DNA of 64,000 bases from Paramecium pentaurelia (lineage: Eukaryota; Ciliophora; Oligohymenophorea; Peniculida; Parameciidae): NCBI GenBank assembly GCA_905183005.1, contig CAJJDO010000073.1, forward strand, positions 310,001-374,000. Direction: 5' to 3'. Position numbers and translations under genes: made by a program. The notes beneath the pieces are model-generated. The model ran no database searches. It was not told where the DNA came from and was given only the letters and a program-made list of their open reading frames with translations. Of this stretch, positions 14,110-25,288 are shown in pieces; the stretch's first letter is position 1, and every line of letters begins with the position of its first letter.

Positions 14110-15910
14110 ATGGAGAAATTAAAACTATATATCGAAAGCAATTAAGATTAAGAATTCAAAGGCTACATGGAATGTGAAAAAATAATATCTAAAAATATGA
14201 AAGAGAATTTCCGTGAATTATGTCTTAGAATTTAATAATTCTTGGATAATGACAAATCTAGATATATTTGTTAATTTTGTATAATCAAAGTATTTCGAAT
14301 TTGATTTGCTTTAGTTATGTTACAAACTTACTATTGATATTAAATATAATGAAGAATTCCTTTTTGAGCATTTTTAAAATATTGTTCTGCCATCAATAAT
14401 AAATTACATTTATAATAATTAGATGTATTCCAAATAGTTAGAGCCTAAAGTATAATAATACATTCTTTCATCTGTTACTATGTGTAAAGAACTGGTAAGT
14501 TATTTCGCTCATGTATATCCATAAACAAAAGATTACTAGCCTTCTAAATTTTTATGTTAGTATTAAATCTACAAAAAATAGTAAAAAGAAAATTAATTTT
14601 AAATAGAGAAAAAGAAGAATTATTAATATCTTAAAAAAAATTTCATAAATATTGATCAGAATTATAAGTAGATAAAGTAATAATGGAAGAGTTAAAATTT
14701 AGTCTAAGATGTAGTGTTTATGTCTGATAATGAATCAAATTCTACAGAGGTATAATCTGCTGAAATTTTTCAATAAGTAAACTTGAATTCTTAAAAAAAA
14801 GATTAATTTATATAATCGATTGAAAAATAGCAATAAAATATACCAGAGGAGATTGAAAAAGAAAAAAAAGATCAACTTTAATAAATATTGGATAACCTTT
14901 AAAAATAAATTGATCAAAAGAAATTAGAATTACAAAATATTACATAAGAGGTCTTAAAGAAATAAAAAGAACATTAACAATTATAAAATTAAATAGTAAG
15001 TCAAATAAAATCAATAAGTACAACAGATGGTAATTAATCTAATATTTGTAAAATTTCAAATATTTCTATTCATGAAAAACAAATTTTTGATCCTAACTTT
15101 AATTTTGAGTGTGACAAATAATATATTATACAATCAGATGAACCAATACCTCTAGTTTAAATTGATAAATCATACCCAGATAAAAAGAAAAGATTATTAG
15201 ATGGTAGAGGTCTTTTTCAAATTAGTGAATATTATCTACTAGCTAGATAATTAAAATTTAATCAAAATACATTAGATATGGCTATCTATTTGAAATGCAT
15301 TTAAAATAGTATAAGATAATTAAAAGTATAGATTAAATGCGAAGTTAGCAGTAATAATTTTCTTTATTGTAGATGAAGTATATAGTAATTTAAATGAAAA
15401 TAATAATCTGAAACCTGAATAATAGGTCAGATTTGAAATTAGAAACATTTAAAAGTCTTAACTCTACCAAAAAGATATCAAAATTGAATTAATTATTGAA
15501 AGTGATGAAATTATCTTAGAAGAAACAACCTTTTATTTGAAACTCACAAATATTGTCGAATATACTATTGCTAATGAGCAAGAATTAGTGAAGGAATATC
15601 AAAGTATCCCTAAAATTTTGACATCCAAACCCTTTAAATTTGATGATGAAACATTCCCAAATGGATTGTTTGATGTATAAAAATGCATTTAATGTTCTCT
15701 TAACTATAAAGATTAAGGTAGATCATTATTTTTTTCTGGAAGTATATATGATCAACAATTTATTTGCAGAGTAATAAATTAATAAATATATATTAGATTA
15801 CTTTAGATGAAGAAAAATAAGCCTAAGTGAATATTAAGCAGCTATAATAAGATGAAGAATTATGTAAAAGATTAGTGCTATCCTATATTGAAGCATTAAA
15901 CAAAATTTGA
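14110..15910 (+). CDS. VHS-like / coiled-coil / alpha-adaptin-ear protein (smaller copy)
   Basis: The N-terminus (about residues 1-135) is a helical repeat whose end (SSVTMCKELVSYFAHVYPQ) lines up with the VHS-like end of the larger protein at 20843-25194. A Gln/Lys/Glu-rich linker with a coiled coil follows (about residues 215-300). The C-terminal third (RGLFQISEYYLLARQLKF, then FYLKLTN and ILTSKPFKFDDETFP) has the two-lobe layout of the AP-2 alpha appendage, ending with a short helix pair. Such ears recruit endocytic accessory proteins. Introns 14290-14314 (25 nt), 15351-15372 (22 nt) and 15771-15796 (26 nt). Each removes an in-frame TGA or restores the ear, and the spliced frame closes at TGA 15908-15910. 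The ear call is moderately strong; the VHS call rests mainly on the larger relative. Confidence 0.7.
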
Positions 15911-15939
15911 TTTATTAAATAGGTATAAAATTATAATAA

Positions 15940-16235
15940 TCAATTTCTTTTTTTATTAATCCATCCAGGAGAATTGTTGATATTATAATTATAAGTTATG
16001 TTGTTATACACAATATTTAAATTCCTATCCTAATCTTCCAAAGTATTCCTACATTCTCCAATATTATAATTGTATTACTATTACATTTGTTATTTTTAGC
16101 CTTTTTGAATATTCAGAAGTTCTTTTGATTAATAAACTTCCTATTCATCTCCTGAATATTCATCAGTAGGATAAAAGTTTTACCTGAGTTAAGTAGATTT
16201 CTTTTTAACTTAATAAACAGGAATTTATTATTAAA

Positions 16236-16295
<60 letters not shown>

Positions 16296-17897
16296 GTTCT
16301 TTTCGTTTTAATTTAATGATTGTTGTTTAATCATCTTCATTTAAATCAGGATTAAATGATTTTTTCTTTGCTCTTACTCTAAGGTTCATTGACTTTTTCT
16401 CTCCTTCAATTGAATTATTTAAATCATTTTCAGGTATTTCATAATTATAATTTTAGGCCATTTTATTTTATAAGAAATTATCAAATTATCCTTCTTAATA
16501 TCCAATAATTACATTCTTTTACAAGAATCCTAATTATGAATTTACATCTTTTTTAGGCATAGATTTAGATTCCTAAGAAGGCTAAATAATAGGATTATAA
16601 TCTACTGTATTTTTTTCTCCTGTTTTAATTGGTGCAGGTTTAACAAAGTTATTTACTCTCTCTACAGATATGTTATTATTACCTTTTTATTATGTTTTTC
16701 TATAAAAAATATTATTAGAATATACCTTTCATTTGATTTATCAGTTCTTTTATTGCTTGTTAAATTATCTTTTTATTATGATAATACTTATTATTATTGT
16801 ATCTATTATTATTATTAATTGACTTATTGAGTCTATTTGGCAGCTAATTTATTTGCAGATTGTATTCTATCTTTTGGAATTTATTCTTTGTCTCTTAATT
16901 CTTTTAAAAACTAATAATATTAATCATCTCTCATGCCATCAAAGTAAGGATGTTCTAAAGCCTCAAATGCAGTCATTCTCTTACTAGGATCCATTTTCAA
17001 TAAACCTTTTATAAATGATATGGCTTTTAAAGAAAGTTTAGATTAAAACTTTTTTTCGATTGTGTCTGGTTTGGTAATTTCATGAAATTTCATTCCAACA
17101 TAACGAGGATTCTTTAAAAAAGCTTCCTTTTATTCACTAGTTAAAGGACCCAACAACTATGATATATCACACTAATTTAAACTTTACAAATCAAATATAA
17201 TTGATCCATTTCAGTTTAGCCTTAAAATAAGGGTTACCCATCAGTTAATTCAGCCATTATACATCCAATAGCCCAAATATCAACTCCTTTCCCATATTCA
17301 TCTCCCAATAACAATTCTGGTGCTCTATACCATCTAGTTGCAACATAATCAGTTAATTATCCTTATTTTTATGGAATAAGTCTTGCAAAACCAAAATCAC
17401 AAACTTTTAAAATCATCTAATCACTAACCAATAGGTTTTCAGGTTTTATATCTCTATGCAATATTTCAAGAGAATGACAGTAAGCAATGGCTAAGCATAA
17501 TTGATAAATAAATCTTCTTGTCAATTCGGGCTAGAATGGTAATTGAATATTACATCTAAGCCATTTGGTTTTTCTTCAAGTAATTCTAATAAGTTTTTTT
17601 CTACATATTCTAATACTACATAAAGTTTGCCTTTTCTATAAATAATTGATTATACAATACCTTCTAAATGCCTCTTTGATTTTTACAATATTATCATGAT
17701 TTAACATCTTCAATAGTTTAACTTCTCTCAAGATTGTTTTTTTAATACTTTCATCTTCTTCAGAACCAATATATTATTTTATTGCTACTATCTAAATTAT
17801 TAATTTTCTCTACTTCTCCTGTCTCCTTATTTTATCCTTTGAGTACTACACCATAAGAACCTTTGCCTATTATACCAAGAACTTCGTACTTTTACAT
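15940..17897 (-). CDS. CDKL-type protein kinase with C-terminal polyglutamine
   Basis: A 611-residue Ser/Thr kinase. The glycine loop is GKGSYGVV, the ATP lysine lies in VAIKQYI, the catalytic loop is HRDIKPEN, DFG is present and the activation loop carries TDY before VATRWYRAPE. IVKIKEAFRRKGKLYVVLEY and VDIWAIGCIMAELTDGQPLF are typical of cyclin-dependent kinase-like (CDKL1/4/5) proteins, which control cilium length in other eukaryotes. Five introns: 17792-17813, 17636-17660, 17531-17553, 17157-17182 and 16700-16725 (22-26 nt); spliced length is an exact multiple of three. The C-terminal tail is low complexity and includes a run of about 20 Gln, all written TAA. The gene converges on the adaptin-ear gene with only 29 bp between stops. 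All catalytic residues are present, so it should be active. Confidence 0.93.
16236..16295. repeat. (TTA)20 microsatellite coding polyglutamine
   Basis: Twenty uninterrupted copies of TTA on the + strand. On the coding (-) strand they are in the TAA frame of the CDKL kinase, so the repeat encodes about 20 Gln using only one of the reassigned stop codons. The frame was checked by carrying the kinase reading through to its TGA at 15942-15940. Flanks read GAA CAA before and TTT TAA TAA TAA ATT CCT after. Confidence 0.9.
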
Positions 17898-17933
17898 AAA
17901 AATAAATTATATATATTTGAATAATAATTCTTA

Positions 17934-19632
17934 TCAACCGACAAGTGAATCTGTGTGAAATCTATTATTCTAATTAGGTTAACCTCTTTAACTTTGAATA
18001 ATATGATTGTGCTTGACTTTTTCCTTTGAAAGGAATCCTGGAACCCATGTCTTTTTAGATCCTAAGAATTCATCTTCTAAAGTCGGATGAAGCATTTTTC
18101 TTACACTTGTTTAACTCATCCACTTAATTTCAAACTCTTAAATTTCATTGTCTTCTTTTTCTATACTATTAGGTGTTTTTGGATTTGAATTTTTTTTGGA
18201 ATTCAATCTCTTACTATTATTTGCAGTTGATATTAAACGTTAGAAAGGTAATGGTTTTTTTTAACCCTCATCCTATAAATCCCTCATTTAAAATTCATCA
18301 TCTCCACCAACATTAATCTAACTCTATTATCTTAAAAATTGAGCTTTTTTCACTTGAAATGATTTTCGTCTCACTACTTTATAATTCTTCTCTTAGATAT
18401 TATTTTGCTATACAAAACTATATTAATAAAGTAATACTCTGGTAATCTATCTTTTTTAACTGAGAATCCAACATGAAATATCTTATCTCTTTCAGTCTCT
18501 TAAATGGCAGTATTCAATAATTTCCTATATTCAAGCATAAAATTCTTCTATTATTTTTTTAATAAGTCTTCAGGATTTAAATTACCCATCTTCTTTTTTT
18601 ATTAAAATATAATCTCAATATTATCTAATCCTTTATTTCCTGAAAAGTACTTTTCATTGGTAATACTAATAAGATTATAATTGCTATTGAATCTGATCAA
18701 TTTAACTGCATTATCAATAAAATTCTATAATATTTTTACAGTATCTTTCTACTTAGATTCCAATTCAAACATTGTTGCTATTATATTATCACTTTCAATA
18801 ATTAAAGGTCCTCTCAAATTGTGTTCAGCTAAAGAGTTGAATTTCTAATTTATTCACTTTAATAAAAATACTTTATCTGGATTTGTGAAAGTAATTGCAT
18901 GAATATCCCATTGATTGTAAGATGTAATGGCAAATTCCATAGCCACACCTCTAAATAACCAATGATGCAAAAATTATTTTTTTATTTAACATATCATTTC
19001 ACTTTGATTAGCCAACATGTTTTGTTTAGGTTTATAGGTAGGCGATTTTACTATATATTTCCCAATAGATTAATATTCCATAGCATCTCTCCTATTATGC
19101 AATCCAATATTTGCTTTTGGCAACCATTCATCAGTTACTTTACTATATAAATATAGATCTCCTGTAGTAGAATCTAAGAAATATTCATTAGGACCATTTT
19201 TTAATGCTTATAAAGTGTATTTTGGGAAATCAACTAATTTACAACCTTCCCCATGATTGTTAGTAATTGAAGCATGCTTTATAATATATAATTTTAAGAT
19301 TACCAAATTGAAATTTGTTGAACAAAGATAAGCTATAGCCTATGCACCAAATGAAGTAGAGAATAATAACTTTTTGGTCTTCAAACACATTCTAATCAAA
19401 GTTATTATCTTAAATATTTAATTTCTATTTATACCTTTCTCATATTTGGATTCCAAGGTTTTGAATTTGGAGAAGCTAAAATAAACACAATATCAATTGA
19501 ATTAAATTTTAACCCATATTCTGTTCTGATCAAACTTGTCTCTGGTTCATAAAGGAAATCATCCAAAGAATGACGATCTCGAAAATGATACTCACATTCA
19601 GTATCTGCTACTTCTCTCTGTTTCGATATCAT
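17934..19632 (-). CDS. Class I glutamine-amidotransferase-like protein, probably inactive
   Basis: 541 residues. The N-terminal part reads FILASPNSKPWNPNM, then LLFSTSFGAQAIAYLC, resembling the region of class I amidotransferases where the nucleophile elbow is GxCxGxQ; here the Cys position is Ser. A middle stretch (GDLYLYSKVTDEWLPKANIG, then WLFRGVAMEFAITSYNQWDI) and a basic, Ser-rich tail follow. Introns: 19409-19434 (26 nt, ends AAG), 18845-18871 (27 nt, removes a TGA) and 18418-18437 (20 nt); spliced length is an exact multiple of three. It sits 36 bp beyond the CDKL start, same strand. The amidotransferase resemblance is my pattern match and could be wrong; otherwise it is a conserved-looking protein of unknown role. 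Confidence 0.75.
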
Positions 19633-19767
19633 CTAATTCTATTATAATTATATACACTCTAAATGCTATTCCTAAAATAATCAAATACTTTAGCACAGGA
19701 TGCTGATGCATTGAACCCATTCACTATCAGAAATCTCATTATTATAATTTATTTATTTCCAATAATA

Positions 19768-20663
19768 ATGAGACAACAACAGCCATATTTCATAAGACCT
19801 CCTAATCTTTCTTCTCGTCACTCTACAAATAAGATAAGCTTTCTAAATAAAGAAGATACCCCATCGAACAGTTAAGGAGTTCGAAGAAAAACACCCATTA
19901 TTGCCCAACCATTACATTCGCCTACACATTTCAAAGATTTGTAATTGTATTATACATATGAAGACATCGTATTAATCCAATTAAACGTATTCCAACATTA
20001 AATTCACCTTTACATGATGGATCCATATCAAAATATAAAATTATAAACGATTTATCAGTTTATAAATTACCAACAACTAGAAGAATCAAATCTGATGATT
20101 AAACCTCTAATATTATACCTGTAAAAAAATAGTAGAGTTAACATATCAATAATATTAAATTGCGAACTGATAGAAGAAAAAATTTTACTCCCTTAATTAA
20201 AATGAAAACAGAACCTAATGAAATTGCCACACATTCCATTTCTAAATAAGATGAGTCTCAAGATATTTTATTTCGTCTTCATAAATAATCAATTCCTTTA
20301 GAACCTAAAGATAAATTTGCTTCAATTTTGGGAGATAAAATTGTTAGCAGCATCAAAAAAATTGATAAAAAGACTGAAAATTTTATAGAATTAGAATAAG
20401 ATAGTTAATTCTTTCTAGAAACTAAAGAAAATAAGAAAAATAAAGAAATTCCTGCTTTGAGTCAATAAACAAAAGAAAGAATTTTAGATTTACTTTGTTT
20501 GTCTACATAAGATTTAAAAAAGAAATTTGCTGAATAAAGTAGAGTAGGGAATTCAAAAATTAATACAAGATAACCAAACAAATTAGTCATTCCTAAAACA
20601 GGCAAATCTAAGTTTCCTTTAGATTTCTTTAATGCTCTCCTACCTAATTCTATTCTTAATTGA
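19768..20663 (+). CDS. Basic protein of unknown function
   Basis: 290 residues, rich in Lys, Ser, Pro and Gln, with no membrane segment and little predicted order. A short helical stretch near the C-terminus (about residues 215-245) contains RILDLLCLSTQDLKKKF. One 23-nt intron at 19941-19963, ending GAAG, joins FKDLHRINPIKR and is needed because the unspliced frame hits TGA. It is divergent from the amidotransferase-like gene with 135 bp between start codons, which must hold both promoters. No family was recognised. Composition suggests a cytoskeleton-associated or scaffold protein, but that is only a guess from charge. Confidence 0.78.
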
Positions 20664-20842
20664 TTTTTTATTTTTTATTTAGTATGATATTTGTTTAATT
20701 TGTCATTTGCAAATTATATAAGATATTATTTTAATTAAATAAATTTTGAAGTCTTCCATATGATTATTATAAAATAATTATTTTATATTTTAAAATAGTA
20801 TAGACCAAATTATTTATCATATTTTTAAATGTATATCATTAT

Positions 20843-23800
20843 TCATAAGCTTTTACCATCACCTAATATGAAGGCATATCCATTTAATATTTGTTCAAGT
20901 ATTTATCTTTTAGTATTAAACTTAGATTCAAAAGATAAATAAATACATATTTTATCATTAGGTAAAATTTCAAACTAAAATATATAATAATATTTTTTAT
21001 ACTTTTATTAAGAATTAAATATCTAAAAAGTATCCTAAACCTCCCAATTTTATTTCATCTATTCCCAACTCAAAATCATTTACTTTATTGTTATTTAATA
21101 TTATTATTTTTGGTATTTACTTTTGGAAATTATAAATATCTTTCATCACTCCTTTATTTAAATTAAGCAATGGGGTTCTGATTTAATTAGTTATATATTA
21201 TTTCCATTTATTCTTAAATTCATTTACCTTTATTTCTCTATATATTATTTATTAGCAAATGTGATTTGGAATATAAATTTAGAATGGATGAGTTTCATAA
21301 TGAGAAATCTACAATGTCAAAATTTATTAAGGAATTTTATTTGATCCTATTAATATCTCTATTAAATCATTAGAATCTTCATCTAAAGTTTTTATAAATT
21401 CTTAGGGAGAAGCCCAAAATTGTTAAAATTCTAAAATAAATTATCATTATAAATTTTTACTTTCAACTTCCAAAAATTAAACTGTGAAATCTTGTTTCAC
21501 TCCTTAAGTATTTGATATATACAAACCATAAGTAAAATAGGCTTTATTCTATGAAACTTGTGTTGAATACAATAATCCAAACTATAATCCATATTCTTCA
21601 TATAAAATGCCTTAAGATCCTAAACATCGCTATTTGTAAAAGGTTAAATTATCTTTATTCAAATGAGAAATATCATCAAAATTTTAATTAGATTGAATTA
21701 CCTTTCCTTTTCTTTATTTCTATGGTTTATTATTAAAGTAATCTTCTGGACTACTGTAAGGGAAAATTAAATCTAAACATTCTAGATTAATATTTTTTGA
21801 CTTTTAAGGTACTTATTCAGGATAGAATTTTTTGTTTTTAGGAAAATGTTTGAATACTGCTATGGGACATTAGACTTAAACTATTGGATTATTATCAATG
21901 CCAGCATTTACTTCCTTAATAGAAAGATTGGCTTTTCCTTAAACTTCAGAAATCTCTATTTGTTAATTATTTTATTAATGTTGAATGGATTCTAATTCAG
22001 AAACTTAAGATTTTGAATGATTCTTAGGTGGCATTTTTTATTAAAGCTAATTCTATTTTTAAATTGCTTCAATAGTTGCCAACTGATTTTATTATGCCTA
22101 TTATTATAATTCAAACACATCTTTTTATAATTTTTATCTATCTTATGTAAGATCATCTATTCTTTATTTATAATATTCATCTTTTTCTTTCAAAATAATT
22201 TTATGATCTTCCTTTAACTTATCAATTTCATCTAATTTCTATTGCAATTTCTATTATAATAGGGTTGAACTTCTATTGTCCATATTCTTTTGGATAAATT
22301 GATCTATTTATTGTTATGCAGATTCTAAATTTTTCTTAAGTTGTTAATTTTCTTTTTAGACTGCTTAATAACTTTATTATAATTATTTATATTCTGCTTC
22401 TTTATCACTATATTATAATTGGATTGAGTTTAATTATTATTTTGTAGCTAAATTTTCTCTTCTAGCCTCAAATACTTATTATAATAATTCATCATTTGAT
22501 CTTTTTTAACTTTCTTAGAGAATTAAATAATCTTTTTAACTTTTTTCCAATTAAGTCTTATATATATTTAATTAATTATTAAGAGTATCTGAAAAACTTT
22601 ATTAATCATTAAGTTTGATTTTACTTAAATCAATTTCTTTTTAAAGATTTTTTTGAATAATTTCTTTCTCTTATTTTAAGTTTTCAATTTCTCTTTTATA
22701 TTAGGCTATCATTTATTCATTTTAAAATTATTTATCTTAAATTTCAACATGATTTGTTGATTATGCCTTCATTTAATCTAATTATCTTAATAATGCTTAT
22801 TTTTCTGAAAATAATTATTATCTTTCAATTTTATAATTATTTAGCTCTAAATCATTTTAATCTTTTTATTGTTATTTCAATCTTTCAGAATTACTTTTAT
22901 ATTCATTAAATTATTATTGAGTAGATGTAAGTTGATTCTATATTAATATTTTTTCTTATTAAAGTTAATCAAATTTTGTTTAAAGACTTTTTAAATCTTC
23001 TGATATTCTATTTCCGCCTCCATTTAATTAATATACATCTTCCTTTAACTTTTTATTTCTGTTTTCTTCTTCTTCTAATTATTTTTATAATTATCCCTTA
23101 TCTCTTTATAAATTTTCAACTTATTATTATAAAATTTCCAATTATTTCTTTTCAAATTAATTCATCTATTATTTATTTTCTTATATTAAATCAGGAGCTC
23201 CACTTAAATCCCCATTTATTTTTTTAATTTAAGGTTAAGGATTCAATCCTAAACTAGAATGACTAATTGGTTTTTAAATTTTCATTTGGATTTAAGATCT
23301 ATCCAAAGGATGTTAAAATTAAGAAGTCTTGAATTATGGCTGATCACCTCCTTGAGATTAAATTTAAGAATGCTAAAATTTATTAGCTCCAATTAATTCT
23401 AGAGCTTTTTTTTCATCACTGTTATTCAATACGATTTAATTTTCTTATTATTAATATTTTTTATTTATTTCTTCTTAATTAATTCTCTTTTATTCTTCTT
23501 CATGTTCTCTTTATTTTTTAAGTTCTTCCTCATGTTATTTCTACTTCCGTTAATTTTCCTCCTCCTCTAATTTTTTTTTTTATTTCATTTATTCCTAATC
23601 TTCCTTTATTTTTTTCTCTCTTTCCTCCTCCTCTAATTTTTTTTTTAATTTCATTTATTCCTCTTCTTCCTTTAGTTTTTTCTCTTTTTCCTCCTTCTCT
23701 TTTAAATCTTACTCCTATTTTTCTTTTTTCTTCTATTCCTCTTATTTCTATTTTTCTTTTTCTTCTTCTTCTTCTCTTTTTTTTTTCTCTTATTCCTAAC

Positions 23801-25194
23801 GCTATTTTTCCTTAATCTCTTCATCTTCTTTCTATTTTTTCAAAATTTCTTGTTTCCTTTAGTTTTCTTAATCTAATTCTCTTTATTTAATCTATTTTAA
23901 TCTTTCTTTTTCACTTTCATCTATTATAGCTTATTATTTTATTCTTGCTAATCGTTCTGCCTCTTATTATTCAGCTGCTTATCTCCTTTATTATTCTTAC
24001 TATTATTAAATCTAATATTGTTGTAATGCATAATCAGGCCTATTTTTCATGTATTTCCTTCTGAATTCTTAATTAGTCTTCTGATTAAGTGCATTTAAGT
24101 CCTTTTCTAAGGTTTATAAATTATCCATCTCTAACATAACCTCTGCTGCTAAATCCTCCTCATCCTAATCTATAAGTTCATTAACCAATATATCCATTTC
24201 CTAATTTTTAGCTATAGCTTCATCCTTTAATCTATCGAATAATTTAGGATCACAATTTAAATTATGAGAACAAATATCTCCAACTTCATTTATTAAATCG
24301 TGACATCTTTATATAACCAAATTTGATTTTTGTACAATATTAAGTTTTGGATTACCTGGAGTTTATCCAACTGGTGTTTGACTTATCGGAGGATTATTTT
24401 GGGGGACATTATTTACCTACTTCATTGGTTAGTCTTTTACAGACTCAAGAAAATGTCTTTACTCTTATTATTGTTGTGATGAATTTAAAAGATCAACTAC
24501 TTGACTATACTTTTCACTTTAATGAGATTTAACGAAATCTTCTTTATAGTAAGTCCAGGCAGGAAACTAATATCCTTTATTTTTGATTTCGTTATATAAT
24601 TGAATAAATTTAGTTGGACTTCCCAATGGAGTTGAAGGAAAAAACTGAGCCCAAGCATGAATACATTCTAGGGCTAATCTTACTAATGACATTCCAATTT
24701 ATCTTATATCCTTTTCTAAAATTATTATTGTATATTACCCATGTTTTCTCCAAATAAGTTTGTTCCCCTATTAGGATCATTATTTGGACCCCCATACTCT
24801 GCATAATATTTTAAAGATTCTAGTGTTAGCGCTTCAAATAGATTTACAAATCTCATATTAAAAATATCAATTAAGTCTTTGCTCAACTATGAAATTAGAA
24901 TTATAAGTTTACTCTCAAAGCATATAACTTGGCCATTGGAGGATGAAAGTTTTTTATTGGATCCCAATTTAGAACTTCTTTAATGGTGTTGCAAATTATT
25001 TCAAATGTGTGTTCCTAATTATCTTGCAAAGCTTATTTAATTAAGCGGGTATTTTTGTAATCTGTTGCTGTCAATAAGCATTACTTAATAAACTCAGGTG
25101 TAATTTATTACATGAGATTAACTGTCTAATGATGTTTAAATTTTATTAATTAATATCGATACTTTATAATCATCCAATATAAATAGTAATCCAT
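20843..25194 (-). CDS. VHS / long coiled-coil / alpha-adaptin-ear protein (larger copy)
   Basis: 1,414 residues. The N-terminal 200 form a helical superhelix ending LALECIHAWAQFFP, then IQLYNEIKNKGYQFP, which closely follows VHS domains (LIQAWADAF..., YEELKRKGVEFP). A linker follows, then a coiled coil from about residue 325 to 1,060: first an Arg/Glu/Lys block coded by the CT-rich tract at 23560-23800 (+ strand), then Gln-rich heptads with Gln written mostly TAA. From about 1,095 the chain becomes a two-lobe ear with WKQYITNQIR and IKLGGLGYFLDIQFLI, matching the AP-2 alpha platform order. Introns: 24887-24912, 24716-24738, 21431-21460 and 20975-21002 (23-30 nt); spliced length is an exact multiple of three. 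Layout resembles GGA and TOM1 adaptors that sort ubiquitinated or motif-bearing cargo. The VHS and ear calls are by eye. Confidence 0.82.
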
Positions 25195-25288
25195 ATTGAA
25201 TAACTAATCTATTTCTAAAACAAAGGAATATATATATACTTTTATTATAACAACTCGAACTATTATATAAATATATATATATATAAAA

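Noticed and set aside
16236..16295. Centromere- or telomere-like repeat
   Set aside because: A simple trinucleotide run inside a coding frame; no telomeric G-rich repeats occur in the window.
19340..19370. A 31-nt intron in the amidotransferase-like gene
   Set aside because: With the phase of the preceding intron placed correctly, the frame runs straight through and total length divides by three only without it.
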